From Hymenoscyphus infarciens (taxonomy: Eukaryota > Ascomycota > Leotiomycetes > Helotiales > Helotiaceae): a stretch of DNA of 64,000 nt. Made by a program: the position numbers and the translations under genes. Location: positions 213,538 to 277,537 of the forward strand of contig LLCB01000039.1 in NCBI GenBank assembly GCA_001414345.1. Direction: 5' to 3'. The notes under the pieces were generated by a model. It saw only the letters and a program-made list of their open reading frames with translations, was not told the origin of the DNA and made no database searches. Shown piece by piece: positions 1 to 10,015 of the stretch. How positions within the stretch are numbered: the stretch's first letter is position 1; every line of letters starts with the position of its first letter.

Positions 1-1350
1 ACCTCTTCAAAAACGTCCTACTTCACCGCTTTCGAGAGTGAAGTCTCTCCTGCATGTTTTATTCAACCTGAAACTGCTTAAGAAGTCTCAGAAATCGTAA
101 AATATATCCGAAATTCAATAAATGATGGCCATACCATACGAAGCAGTGGCTATACTGCTTGGGCAGGGTCTGCAAACGTTCTGAATGGTCTCACAATTGA
201 CTTGTCAACGCTGAGAGGTATCGTGCTGGCTGACAAGAAAGAGGTTGCTTCGATTGGTGTTGGCTGCAAGTGGGGAGACGTGTATTAAAAGCTTAGCGAG
301 GATGGGCTTGCTATTGTAGGTGGCAGAGTATCTAAAGTGGGAGTCGGCGGATTGACACTTGGATGTATATTCCATATGAACTCGAGTCTCTTCTGACGAA
401 AGATTAGGTGGTGTAGCATATTTCTCCGCTGAAAGGATATTTGTATGTGATTCGGTGATTAATTACGAAGTTGTTCTTGCTTCTGGGGAATTGCTCTCTG
501 TCAACAAAGATTCTTACCCAGATCTATTCATTGGATTAAAAGGAGGATCGGGAAACTTCGGTGTCGTAACATGAATCGACTTTTCAACCTTCCAAATGTC
601 AACACTGCCTACCCCGGCTTTCAGCAATTTCGCCAAAGATACAGTCTCAGACGATAAAGCTACCCTCGTAGTCGCTACAGTCTGGATTCCAGGTCAGGGA
701 GAACTCTGCATTTCAAACTTGTACCACGGAACACCTGTTTTGGAAGCACCGCTATCCCTCAGATCATTCCTGGATATCCAGCCACAACTGGCATGCACAC
801 TACGAAGTGATACTTTGTTGGGCTTGGCCGATGAGCAAGTTGCTTTCAGTACAAATGGCCAACGCTGTTGGGTTTTTACTACGGGATTTCGTGTCGACGC
901 CCAGCTCATGGTTGACATCCAAACCCTCTGGCTTTCGACAATGGAAACATTGAAAAATCAGCCAGACATGGTTGTTAGTCTGGTATTTCAACCTATCATC
1001 AAAGGGATGAGTGAAAACTCCCTAAAAAAAAGGTGATAATTCCCTCGGGCTCAGTGTTTCCGATGGTCCGTTGGTGGTTCGTCTTTTAAATACAGTTCAC
1101 AGCAATTCGACGTCTGATGATATCGTCTCAGTTGAAATTGTTAAACTTCTTGAGCCGATAGTTTCTTTGGCGGCGGAGCGGGGTCTTGCTTCGAGGTACA
1201 AATTCTTGAATTATGGGTACAAGGGCCAGCAAATTCTGGAAGGGTATGGCAAAGAGAGTATTGCTAGGTTAAAACCCGTGAGCAAGAAGTACGAACCATT
1301 TCCAAAAAGTTGTTCCTGGTGGCTTTAAAGTGTCCGCGGTTGACATCTAA
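1..1350 (+). pseudogene. FAD-linked oxidoreductase (berberine-bridge-like) pseudogene, 5' end cut by window
   Basis: Conceptual translation follows the family of FAD-dependent oxidoreductases with a PCMH-type FAD domain and a C-terminal BBE domain. Recognisable blocks are the FAD-binding region near 120-360 (IRSSGYTAWAGSANV, then TIDLSTL), VINYEVVLASG near 450-485, GGSGNFGVVT near 543-570, and the BBE-type end FLNYGYKGQQI near 1200-1240 followed by VPGGFKV in another frame. The gene is broken. In-frame stops fall at about 78-80 (TAA), 286-288 (TAA) and 571-573 (TGA where the family has Trp), a probable intron near 362-408 has a damaged junction, and the frame shifts near 1300. Trp-to-TGA, and CAA-to-TAA if the lost residues were Gln, are G-to-A and C-to-T changes compatible with RIP. 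Intact members oxidise diverse small molecules and are usually secreted; no activity is expected here. Confidence 0.85.
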
Positions 1351-1800
1351 ATCGAGAGGGTTAGAGGGGTCAATGCTTTGTGTTGCCTCAAGGTGGGCAT
1401 TAAGAGCGACAGTACAGATGTTCCAACTTTCTAATACTACTTAACATTCTCCTAAGGCTTTTGGACAACTGAGTTTGATCGTTAATTTGTTCTAAACTGC
1501 CCGGGTTATTGTCCTAAATTGTTCTAAGCTCCTAGGGTAATTACTTAAATCGCTTGAGAGAGTTGACTCAGCGAGAGCGAGGTACCCAGGTACTTCTTAG
1601 AATTATGAGCAAGGCTAACATCCTAACGAATCACCGAGAAAACGCAAATGATGGGTAAGTAACTTTCTAGAGTTACTCTTTTCAAATTTCGTAGCGAGAT
1701 TGTTGAAAATTAATGGCAGTTTCAGATTGAGCGAAAATATAGAACTCGATTTAACATTACATTAAGTAATTGTCAATTAGCTATTCATAACCAGTATCAA
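1351..1800. other. Intergenic, contains a dispersed palindrome half-site
   Basis: No reading frame here looks coding. The only structured piece is 1521-1546, where GTTCTAA, six bases, then AGGGTAAT matches half of the palindrome at 31208-31257. Confidence 0.5.
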
Positions 1801-3556
1801 CTAAGGTGGAGTTTGGAACTTGACAATCCAAGCACCACGCTCCATGGTGTTAATGAGGATGTACCCAGATGGGAAATTGGCATAACTCGACCAACTTCCG
1901 ACAAACTGAAGAGTTCCACCTCCCGGCGCATTATCGTCTGGTGTGTGTTAGCTTCTGTCCAATACCGCAAATATCCGAGAGGAGGATTAACTTACTCTCG
2001 GGATAAACATCAAACCATGCAAACTCGGAAACCCCGCTGCCGGTTGGGTTGCTGCGAATACTTGAGATATCCAAGACCGAGATACCGGCACCGTAATTGC
2101 TCTGGTAAGTGAAATTTCCATAAACATATTGATTGTGGTCGTTGCTTGTTCTTGGTGCCTGGTAGTAACCAGTCTGCTTGGGAGCTTCGAGGTTGGAAAT
2201 GTCCCAGATGTAGGTCACAGCACGGCCAGGGATTCCTGGGGACCGACCATCAACCTCATCGTACTCGTCGTCGAGGATCAGGAAGTCTTGCCATTCCTTG
2301 TTTAGAACCCAGCCTTGGTGAGTATATGTTGCACCTTCGTAGCTAGTGACTGAGATTAGTTCGGGGAACTTCTTGTCCGTTACATCGTCTACATGTGGTT
2401 AGCCTGTCGATTGATTATGGATGTAGAAGAAGAACTTACAGATGGAAAGCGAGTCCTCATTGTATCCATAACAAACCTCCTTGCCCAAGAACCTGGTGTC
2501 AGGGCCTTTGTAAATCAAACATTGGGCATCATGAACATAGCCATCAATAGAAGCACAACCAGGTGAGACTGGAGCACTGGGATCAGTCAGGTTCAAGAAG
2601 ATCAACCCACTTCTACAAGCCGAAGTTCGTGGTCTCGCACCAACGACATAAGCGAAATCCGTATCGTCATTGGTGAGAATATTGTGTGAACGGCCATCAG
2701 GAAGGTTTCCATAAAACCCGGTTAGATCTGCCTTTGGATCGAAAGTCACTGGTCCCAACCTGTAGTCGATGTCGAGAAGTTTCTTCAAGTCAAATATTTG
2801 GATGTGATGGTCGTAGGTTTCAGAGGCTACTACAATGTAGTGTTTGTAGGTTCGGATTTCTCTCCATAGACTGCTGTTGGTACCCGCTGTCTGAGGGAGA
2901 CGTCCGAGATATTGGAGCTTTCCAGCATTGGTGATCTATAGTTGTCAGATGGATATCAAAAGTTTTTGGATGCGGTTCCAGCTCACCTCGGCAAAAGCTG
3001 CTCCATCAGCTTGTGCAATGATGGCGAACTCCCTTCCATCGTCTGAAACCCATCCCCATGAAGACGAGCCAATTGATGTGTTAGGCGTAAGTTGACTACC
3101 AAGAGCAGTGTGGGAGAGAAAGTGGTGTAAATTGAGCTTTGGGAGAAACCAGTCAGCTGGATTCGGTTTCATCACTCTATACAACCTACATTTTTACAAC
3201 GATAGAAGTTGGTTGCCTGGTCACGGAAAGGAACTGCTTTCCCATCTCTACCAGAAAGTAAATGGTCAGCAATGGTTCAAGTAATCATGTTGAAGTGCTT
3301 TTACTAACCTGCATTGAGCAAAATGTAGTTCAGGCCAAGGATCCACAATCGCTTCCGCGCCAAACCTTGCATTTTGAGCATTTATCGAAACCTGCTCCTG
3401 GTCTCTCTGTGCCCAAAAGGCCTCTTTTTCTGACATGATCTTTTCGTGCATAAATCCGCTGTCGTATAGCTCCGCCGCCCGGGTAAGGTCTTTCGGTATC
3501 TCCTTACCCAAGACGACCGCGGCGAGCCCAAGAAACAAAGCTGTGGCGTACTTCAT
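1801..3556 (-). CDS. Secreted LVIVD-repeat / choice-of-anchor-B domain protein
   Basis: Six exons join without frame loss: 3556-3309, 3247-3190, 3136-2987, 2935-2440, 2388-1996 and 1937-1801, giving 493 residues. The protein starts with a hydrophobic signal peptide (MKYATALFLGLAAVVLG) and so should be secreted. After a Cys-containing linker come repeated beta-propeller-like blades: YHFLSH-type (LNLHHFLSH), SSWGWVSDDGREFAI, YIVVASETYDHHIQIFDL, a long blade with DPSAPVSPGCASIDGYVHD, then THQGWVLNKEWQDFLILDDE and YIWDISNLEAP. These match the fungal and bacterial choice-of-anchor-B family with LVIVD repeats, whose biochemical role is not established. Introns are 51-61 nt with GT/AG ends, and the one before exon 5 has a GGCTAAC branch point. 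The gene is intact although its upstream neighbour is decayed. I am confident of the family and of most junctions. Confidence 0.87.
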
Positions 3557-4699
3557 ATTGACGGAATCAATTCACAGTATCTTCAAAAGAACATGAGATG
3601 AGGGAATTTGAGAAAGATAAAAAAGATGATATGATCAGTTTATTAACTCTACCACATCGCACCGAATAGGAAGGTTATAATCTATTACGTGACGAGACTT
3701 TTTTATTGCGAGATTTTGCTTTGTTAGGGTTTTGACTATGCCGAACCGAGATATTAATTAATTCTGCCTAGAGCTTGGGGGTAAGCACTCAATGTTCATC
3801 TAGAAGGTGCAACCATCGTATATTTCTTAGCATCTCTAGTGTTTGATATTGCGGCGTGATCATTCGTCGTAGTGGCGAAGGTAAGAGTTTCTTGCAGGGC
3901 CAAGCGTTCATTGGGGAAGGACGTTATGTCTTGGGACCTTGGCGTACCGGCAAATATAAAGACTACCAAGACTACCAAGACTACTGGACGTACCCCTCAA
4001 CCAAGGGACCCGAAGAGGTGTGGGGGCGTTCAATTTTCTACAGGCTGGGTCGTTTATAATCAGATAGTGTCGGAAGAAGGTTTTTTTAAGAGTATCACCG
4101 GGAGCTGTTATACGTGGTGATTCGAGGAATTTCAAAAGCTATTAACACGAATAGAATAAATAAATCTCAGAGTCACCCTAAACTCACAAGTAAACATGCT
4201 TGGATAGGAAATTGTCAATATATAGTAGTTAGACTTGAAAGTAACGAGCCGTTTACAGTTCTCGCTTAATCGCTGCTTAATGTTATTATAGACCTAGCTC
4301 GCGATATACAATATACTTCAGGTTCGTACCAGCCTACCTCTCTCATAATTCCAATAATCTAGGTATTTAGAGGCAATTAACCTTGAGAGTTAGAACGATC
4401 AACTTCATTTGTCTCACACTATCTGGGTTAATACTTTGGATTCTCCTTGAAATAGAACAACAGGTTTACTACCCAATATTCCACCACGAGCCTAGTACAC
4501 GAAGACATACCACATTCCCCGAATGCCTACCCTTGTCGGGAAAAAGTTCTGAATGGTTCTAGAAGCTCAAGGCAAAGGTTAAATATATTAGCCTTCCCGA
4601 AAGGAAACTGGGCCGAGTTCGAATTCCGTAAGAGCCGGGTTCTTTTGTCTCAATTTCACGCGGAGTTAAATTTAAATCACTTATTGAGATATATACCTA
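3557..4699. other. Intergenic, AT-rich, short tandem repeat
   Basis: This lies upstream of the LVIVD gene. Short frames at 3796-4135 on both strands are not protein-like. A 10-base unit (ACTACCAAGA) is repeated about three times near 3961-3986. Nothing else is recognised. Confidence 0.4.
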
Positions 4700-4790
4700 C
4701 TATCCCCCCCCCTAATTACATTGTATGCGCACAGACATCTGCCACACTAAAACGACCGTGCGCGTACAATGTAATTAGGGGGGGGGATAG
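4700..4790. mobile_element. 91-bp MITE, TA-flanked (family A)
   Basis: The two ends are long inverted repeats starting CTATCCCCCCCCCTAATTAC and ending in the reverse complement GTAATTAGGGGGGGGGATAG, with arms of about 32 bp. TA dinucleotides flank both ends (4698-4699 and 4791-4792), which fits a Tc1/mariner-type target-site duplication. The interior cannot code for a transposase. A diverged relative in opposite orientation lies at 19586-19669; it shares the G/C run at one end and an interior block GCACAGACAT. Confidence 0.8.
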
Positions 4791-5923
4791 TACTAATGTC
4801 TTGTAAACCTTCTAGCTAACAAAGTTCAAAGCAGGCAACAGGGCAATCTCGACAGAGGCTTGAATAGCAGTACACTATTCTATTAATTCCATTTTATCAC
4901 AGACAGCAATCCAGTCATAAACAACGCACCAAGAACAAAAACGTTCCACTTGAAATAAAAGAACAAACAAGTCGGCATGAAAAAGAGTTTGTTTACTCTC
5001 CTTTGAACAAATAGCCCAGGCTTTCTATGATTTATTTCTAGATATTATTTACAAGAAAAGGAAAACCTTATCTTCAATACCATACCCACCAAGTACCACT
5101 TTTCGACAGAGTCACTTATTATTATTCAAACTTTCCTGAAAATGAAAAATTCTAAAGCACTATTAAAAACTACTCAACAACTGGCAACTGGCATCAAGTT
5201 CCCAGATATACCTCTTCCATGCCAAATATAGGAAAACAACCTGTGTACATACACAACAATAAGCCCAACGTCCCCAAATATTCCCTCTTTATAAATCATG
5301 CTACTCATAAACAATCATTCTATACTATATCCACTGTAGAAGAGATACTGTACTTCAACAAGAATCAACATCCTCTATTCCCACCGTCACTATGACTAAA
5401 ATGACTAATTAATCTAACGGGATATCGTTACGCGAATAGTGTATAGGAGCTCACAATGGTCCAATAGCTATCAAGAGCGGCAGTAAAAGTAGTATTTCAG
5501 GGACGTTTGTTCCAGCTGTCCAGGTTAATCAGAGTAAATTATTCTACACACTTAGAACAAGTCAAGATTACCCTAGAGAGCTAGGACAATCAACTTTGAT
5601 TCTCCTAGAAAGTCAGAAGGATTTTTAGTACCACTTTGATTTTCCATCGCGAGGAGAGTAAGTATGGCTAGTCGGGTAGAAAATAAGAAGTGCATTATGT
5701 AGCTCGCCTGCTGGAGGGGCCTTCGCACTCAAAATAAAACCCCCATCTACTCTTAAGAAAACCCCTTCCAAATTCCCTGGAACTCCTTCCACAAAATCTG
5801 GAGCAAGATGGGTCCTGTAAGTATCCCATATCTAGACTCTCCCCTCATCTGCTCTCTCTACCCAACAACCTCAACCCAAACCCTATTATTTTTCAAATAC
5901 CATTTCCTCGCCCCAAATTTAAA
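4791..5923. other. Intergenic, one palindrome half-site
   Basis: No coding frame is convincing. At 5567-5587, ATTACCCT, six bases, then CTAGGAC is a variant of the half-site of the palindrome at 31208-31257. Confidence 0.4.
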
Positions 5924-6474
5924 TCAACTTTCAACAGCAAGGACCTTCGCGCCCCTAAGCACACCCCCCTCCACACCAACAACCCAATACTCCACCCTCG
6001 TCCCATCCTTCTCGATCCTGTAAACCCTAACATCACCACCCTTCGTCGCTTCTCGGGTAGCCTCGACTATGTCTTTGTACTCGCCTTGTGAATCCCATGT
6101 TCCGATATCGAGAATTTCTACAGAGGCATCCTTGGGTGAGGGGTGGTTGATGAGTTTTGCGAAGGTAGCTGTGAGGAGAAATTAGCATTTCCATTCAACC
6201 CAAAGCAGACGAGAGGATGGGATAGCAGAAGAATGGCAAACAAACCTTCATCTGGCAACCCCTTCCCCGAATATTGCAACGCCACAGGCACAAACTTCTC
6301 ATCCGCATCACTAGTATACCAAGCATCCTTCGTCGCCTCCTTCAAAACCTTCGGAATCTCCACCCCGGCATCAGTAGCTTTAAATTCCACCTTTCCATCG
6401 CTCTTCGCGGCCCCCTCGTTGGGGTCTTGATTCGCTTTATCGAGGAAGGCCATGTAATCTTCGTCGGTCGCCAT
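5924..6474 (-). CDS. Conserved fungal protein of unknown function, about 157 aa
   Basis: Two exons, 6474-6246 and 6168-5924, give 157 residues; the intron has GT..CACAG ends. I start at 6474 because the first ATG gives MATDEDYMAFLDKANQDP, which resembles the start of small ascomycete hypothetical proteins I have seen. The open frame continues upstream to about 6678 without any ATG. Later blocks are DAWYTSDADEKFVPV, KLINHPSPKDASVEI, DIGTWDSQGEYKDIV and a C-terminal GGDVRVYRIEKDGTRVEYWV ending in AVES. There is no signal peptide, membrane segment or catalytic motif that I can name. The mixed alpha/beta, acidic sequence suggests a small soluble cytosolic protein. Function unknown; that it is a real gene is well supported by the clean splice and the conserved-looking protein. 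Confidence 0.75.
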
Positions 6475-6674
6475 CTTGTCGGTTTGTTTCGCTATTTCAG
6501 GCTGAGGGTTGGCAGATTCAGAGGCTTGGGATGGATTCGTCCTACAGAAGGCCCGCGATTGAAATTCAGAAAGTTTTCTTTGAGTTTGAGAGTTTGAGGA
6601 TCTGCGAGGGAAAGAGATGGAAGGACGAAGGAGAAGCAAAGAAGAAGGGGAGGCGGCAGAAAGAAAAGGAACCC

Positions 6675-6953
6675 TCACGTCTCTCCCAACTTCTTCTTGA
6701 CAATCCCCTTCTTCCCTTCCTCTGCAAGTGAATCTGTATCCCCTCGCGATTCGGCGTTCAAAGCTGGTTCTTGCGCCCGCAACTCCCCTTCTCCAAGTTG
6801 TAATGGCTGCCGTAATGATTGCGACGGTCCTTCGTTTTCGATTTCGATATTCTGCTGAGGCTCGCGATTCAAAGATTTGGCAGTCTTATTCTTATCGCGT
6901 TTCTTCTTCAGAGATCGGGTGACTTTTGCAATTGCAGAGGAGATAATGCCCAT
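6675..6953 (-). CDS. Possible small protein with N-myristoylation-like start, 92 aa
   Basis: An ATG-started 92-codon frame lies just upstream of the small unknown gene on the same strand. It begins MGIISSAIAKVTRSLKKKRD. Gly2 with Ser6 fits the consensus for N-myristoylation (MGxxxS/T), and the Lys/Arg run that follows would favour membrane binding. The rest is hydrophilic, Glu/Gln-rich and low complexity, ending with KKGIVKKKLGET. I recognise no family. It could be a real membrane-anchored small protein, a first exon, or chance. Nothing else in the neighbourhood supports it, so I keep it as tentative. Confidence 0.3.
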   Translation of the reverse strand: MGIISSAIAKVTRSLKKKRDKNKTAKSLNREPQQNIEIENEGPSQSLRQPLQLGEGELRAQEPALNAESRGDTDSLAEEGKKGIVKKKLGET

Positions 6954-7428
6954 GAGGTGTTGATGAAAGTGATATTCCAGTTATCATGAGAGATGGTGGG
7001 GTTCTGCGGGGACGTGCCCGCTGTTTTACCTGCAGGCTTTGAGATGGGACGGGAAAACGTCGTTGTTTGATCCCAAGTTGAGAGAATTATTTGTATGGTA
7101 ATTTGGACCGAGATGCTGTTGCTAGAGAGCTAAGATTTCGAGAGAAAAGTCAATCCGTTCAATTAGCCTCAAATTAGATAGCTTCTGGTCAATGAAGGCA
7201 TGGTAGTTACGAGAGGGGCAGGTGTTGGGTGGGCAAGTTCAATTTCGTCACACAGATAAACATTAAATTGGCTTTGACATTGTCTTCATTTCATTGAATC
7301 GCCAGCTACTCATTGCCCCGAGTCAAACACTCGGGTGACTATCAAAGAGCACAATGGTGCGATGTAGTTTTCCCCCAGACACCAAATTGTGAAGCCCCGA
7401 AAAAACAGAAATGCTAACAAGACAAAGT
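6954..7428. other. Intergenic, downstream of RPL3
   Basis: This lies between the 3' end of the L3 gene and the small frame at 6675-6953, so it should hold the L3 3' untranslated region. No coding or repeat structure is seen. Confidence 0.4.
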
Positions 7429-8849
7429 TTACGAAGCTGGAGCAATGTCCTTCTTGAGAGTACCGAGGAATTGGTGCTTCTCTTGAGGAGTTTGGTATGC
7501 ACCGTGTCCGAATTTTGAGGACGTGTCGATCCATTTCAAGTCAACCTTCTCCAATGCCTTTCTTGAGGTGTGAACGAACATGGATTTTCGGAGAGTCATG
7601 ACACGCTTCTTAACACCTGGAACGGAACCCTTGAGGATAAGGAAATCGTTCTTGACCTCTCCGTAACGAACGAAACCACCCATTCTATTTGGAAATTAGC
7701 TTTTGCTAAGTGGATTGGTGGAACAAGTACTTACGGGGTGATTTGCTTCTTGGAGTGATCAAACTCGGTGGTTGCGTTACCCTCATCATCACCCTTGCCA
7801 ACACGGTAGACCTTGTGGTTGACAGAGGTACGGTGATGGTAACCGTCTTGACCAGCACGAGCAACAGTCCATTGGACGTGGGATGGATGCCAGGCACCGA
7901 TACAGGCGACCTTTCGGAGACCCTTGTGTGTCTTTCTCGGAAGCTTCTTGGTTCCCCATCTGCTGGTGACACCGGAGAAACCGTGACCCTTGGTGACGGC
8001 AATAACATCAATCATCTCATCTTGCTCGAAGATGGAGCTGATCTCAACTGGCTTCTCGAAAAGACCTTGGCCGAAAGCAACCTTGTCAGCGACGCTACCT
8101 CCGTTAACCTGAATTTCCATCAAGTGTGCCTTCTTTTGCTTAAGAGGGGTCTTGCGGATTTGGGTGTGGGCGAGGACACGGACAACGGAGCAGTACTTCT
8201 TGATGCGCTCGATCTCACGGGTGATGGAGGCGGAGTCCTTCTCTTGGTGCTTCTTGGCGTACTTGGTGAAGGCCTTCTTCTTGCTCTTGTACCAGTTCTT
8301 GTAGAATCGGCGCTTAACCTCGTCGCTCAAATGCTCAGCCCAAACGGTGGTGAGGGATCGAAGACCACGGGGAGTCTCGATGTAACCAACTAGACCAACA
8401 ACGATCACCTAAAATAGATGTTAGCCATTGACACAATTGCCAAGCGGGCTGCATTGTTCGTACTGGTGGTGTCTCAATGATTGTGACTGCCTCAACAACC
8501 TCCTTCTTATGTGACTTGGCTCCCGGTCTGTCGAGATCGCGAACGATGGTGGACATACCAGCCTTGTAGCCCATGGTGGCGGTAAGGTGGACTGGCTTCT
8601 TTGGGTCATCCTTAGGGAATCTTTGCGAGGGAGTTAGCGGTGTTTGAGTGGCAGATTCGAGGGGGATTCGCAGAGGCTCGAGGGGTGGAAAACTTACGAC
8701 TTGACCTATGCAGAAGTTAGCAGATGCGCAAGCAAAATTCAGGCAATTGGAGGCGGGAGACTCACCTTTCCTCTATGACGGGCAGCTCTCTTGCGAGGTA
8801 AGAAGGCTAAAGAGCCGTGACGAGGTGCCTCGAACTTTCTGTGAGACAT
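7429..8849 (-). CDS. RPL3: 60S ribosomal protein L3 (uL3)
   Basis: Five exons, 8849-8766, 8705-8698, 8620-8464, 8408-7735 and 7684-7429, join in frame to 392 residues, close to the usual 387-392 of eukaryotic L3. The start [20 protein letters not shown] is the canonical L3 N-terminus. Further diagnostic blocks are [53 protein letters not shown] (the loop reaching towards the peptidyl transferase centre) and [20 protein letters not shown]. The second exon is only 8 nt (GTCAAGTC); it is needed to restore VKSFPKDDP between exons 1 and 3 and has an AG before it and GTAAG after it. L3 is an essential large-subunit protein. A 227-codon frame on the opposite strand inside exon 4 is a shadow. Confidence 0.97.
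8698..8705 (-). other. RPL3: 8-nt microexon of RPL3
   Basis: The coding bases GTCAAGTC are flanked by CATAG on the acceptor side and GTAAGT on the donor side. Their inclusion gives Val-Lys-Ser with one base taken from exon 3, matching the L3 family sequence between RGK and FPKDDP. Skipping it would shift the frame (8 is not a multiple of 3). Confidence 0.88.
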
Positions 8850-10015
8850 CGTGGGCGATTTTGTCGACTGATTTTGTTGATTCCAAAAGTCGCAGGACAA
8901 AATATAAAAGTTGTATCGAGTGCGATTGTGCGGAAACGGCGCTAGCGTTAGCGAATTCACGTGATGCGGCAAAAATCACCCTGCACGGATCATGGGGTGG
9001 CCTAGCTGCCCCGCAATTGCAAGTCGAATTTTCAAGGCTGATACAATCTATTACTCTCTAGAAATCTTACTCTGTCTAATTTTACTACGTAGGTTCCATT
9101 TCCACCCATTTCCAGGTGTACTGTAATATAAATGACTAGAGTGAAATTTATATTCAAGTACCTTCAAATTGTCCTAGTTGTAATCCTATCAAAAAAGTTC
9201 CCCGTCCCATCTAGAGCCTCCTTCCTATCTTATCCAAGGTTTTTTTTAAAGCTCGAAATATACTCTCCTTCTCTATACCAGTACTAGTACATAAACCTTA
9301 AACCCGAACCTTCGTTTTTTAGTACAGCACTCTTACGCTTTCAAGGTTCCCAGCTGTCAGAAATAACAGTTAATTGGGGAGGGGAGAGATAGTAAATACA
9401 AACTATCCAGTCAGCCCAGTTCACCTTAAAAGTACATCAAAAGTACATCAAAAGTATATCAAAAGTCTATCAAAAGTCTATCAAAAGTATACTACCCGCC
9501 ACCCCCCCCCCCCCTTGTTTAAAGTTATAGGTAGGGCTTTTTTTTTTATACAGTTATTATAGACTTTTACTTGCACCACCAAAATCGTACTTTCGGGTGA
9601 GTTTAGAGTTGTCGAAAATTAGTGCGCGAATGGCAAGAACAATCGGTAGAGTTCCAAGTCTAGCGTTCACTCGAACTTCTCATGAAAACACTACCACCAT
9701 CGCTTCCAGATGACCCGCGAAAGAGAAAGAAAGAAAAAACCATCCGAATATTGTTCTTCTGTTAATTCACCAGAATTACATATTCACCGAGGGTCATTTG
9801 AATCACTGCATACGAGTACGTGGAGATTAAAAAGTCACATCATAACAAGAGCAAAAGCATAATATAAACATTTAATGGGATTTTTCTTCTGTACAGTTTC
9901 CATAAATTGAACCCCATGAGACTTCTCCAATTCCTGAAATATACAACCCCTAAAGCTCGTCGCACTCCCCTAATATCTCGAAAAGAAGAAGAAAAAATCA
10001 AGTCTTGTAAACATA
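8850..10015. other. Intergenic between RPL3 (promoter side) and ssn6 (3' side)
   Basis: The bases next to 8849 must include the L3 promoter. The only notable structure is a minisatellite at about 9427-9490 followed by a run of C at about 9501-9514 and a run of T near 9539-9548. No further gene is seen. Confidence 0.4.
9427..9490. repeat. 11-bp minisatellite, about six copies
   Basis: The unit AAAAGTACATC is repeated six times in tandem with C/T and A/T changes in the later copies (AAAAGTATATC, AAAAGTCTATC). It ends just before a C-tract of about 14 bases. Confidence 0.8.

Noticed and set aside
7710..8393. Long frame opposite RPL3 (227 codons, plus strand)
   Set aside because: It mirrors exon 4 of L3; codon-biased highly expressed genes often leave antisense open frames. 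No family match.
9427..9490. CRISPR-like repeats
   Set aside because: The units are directly adjacent without spacers and the genome is eukaryotic; it is a minisatellite.
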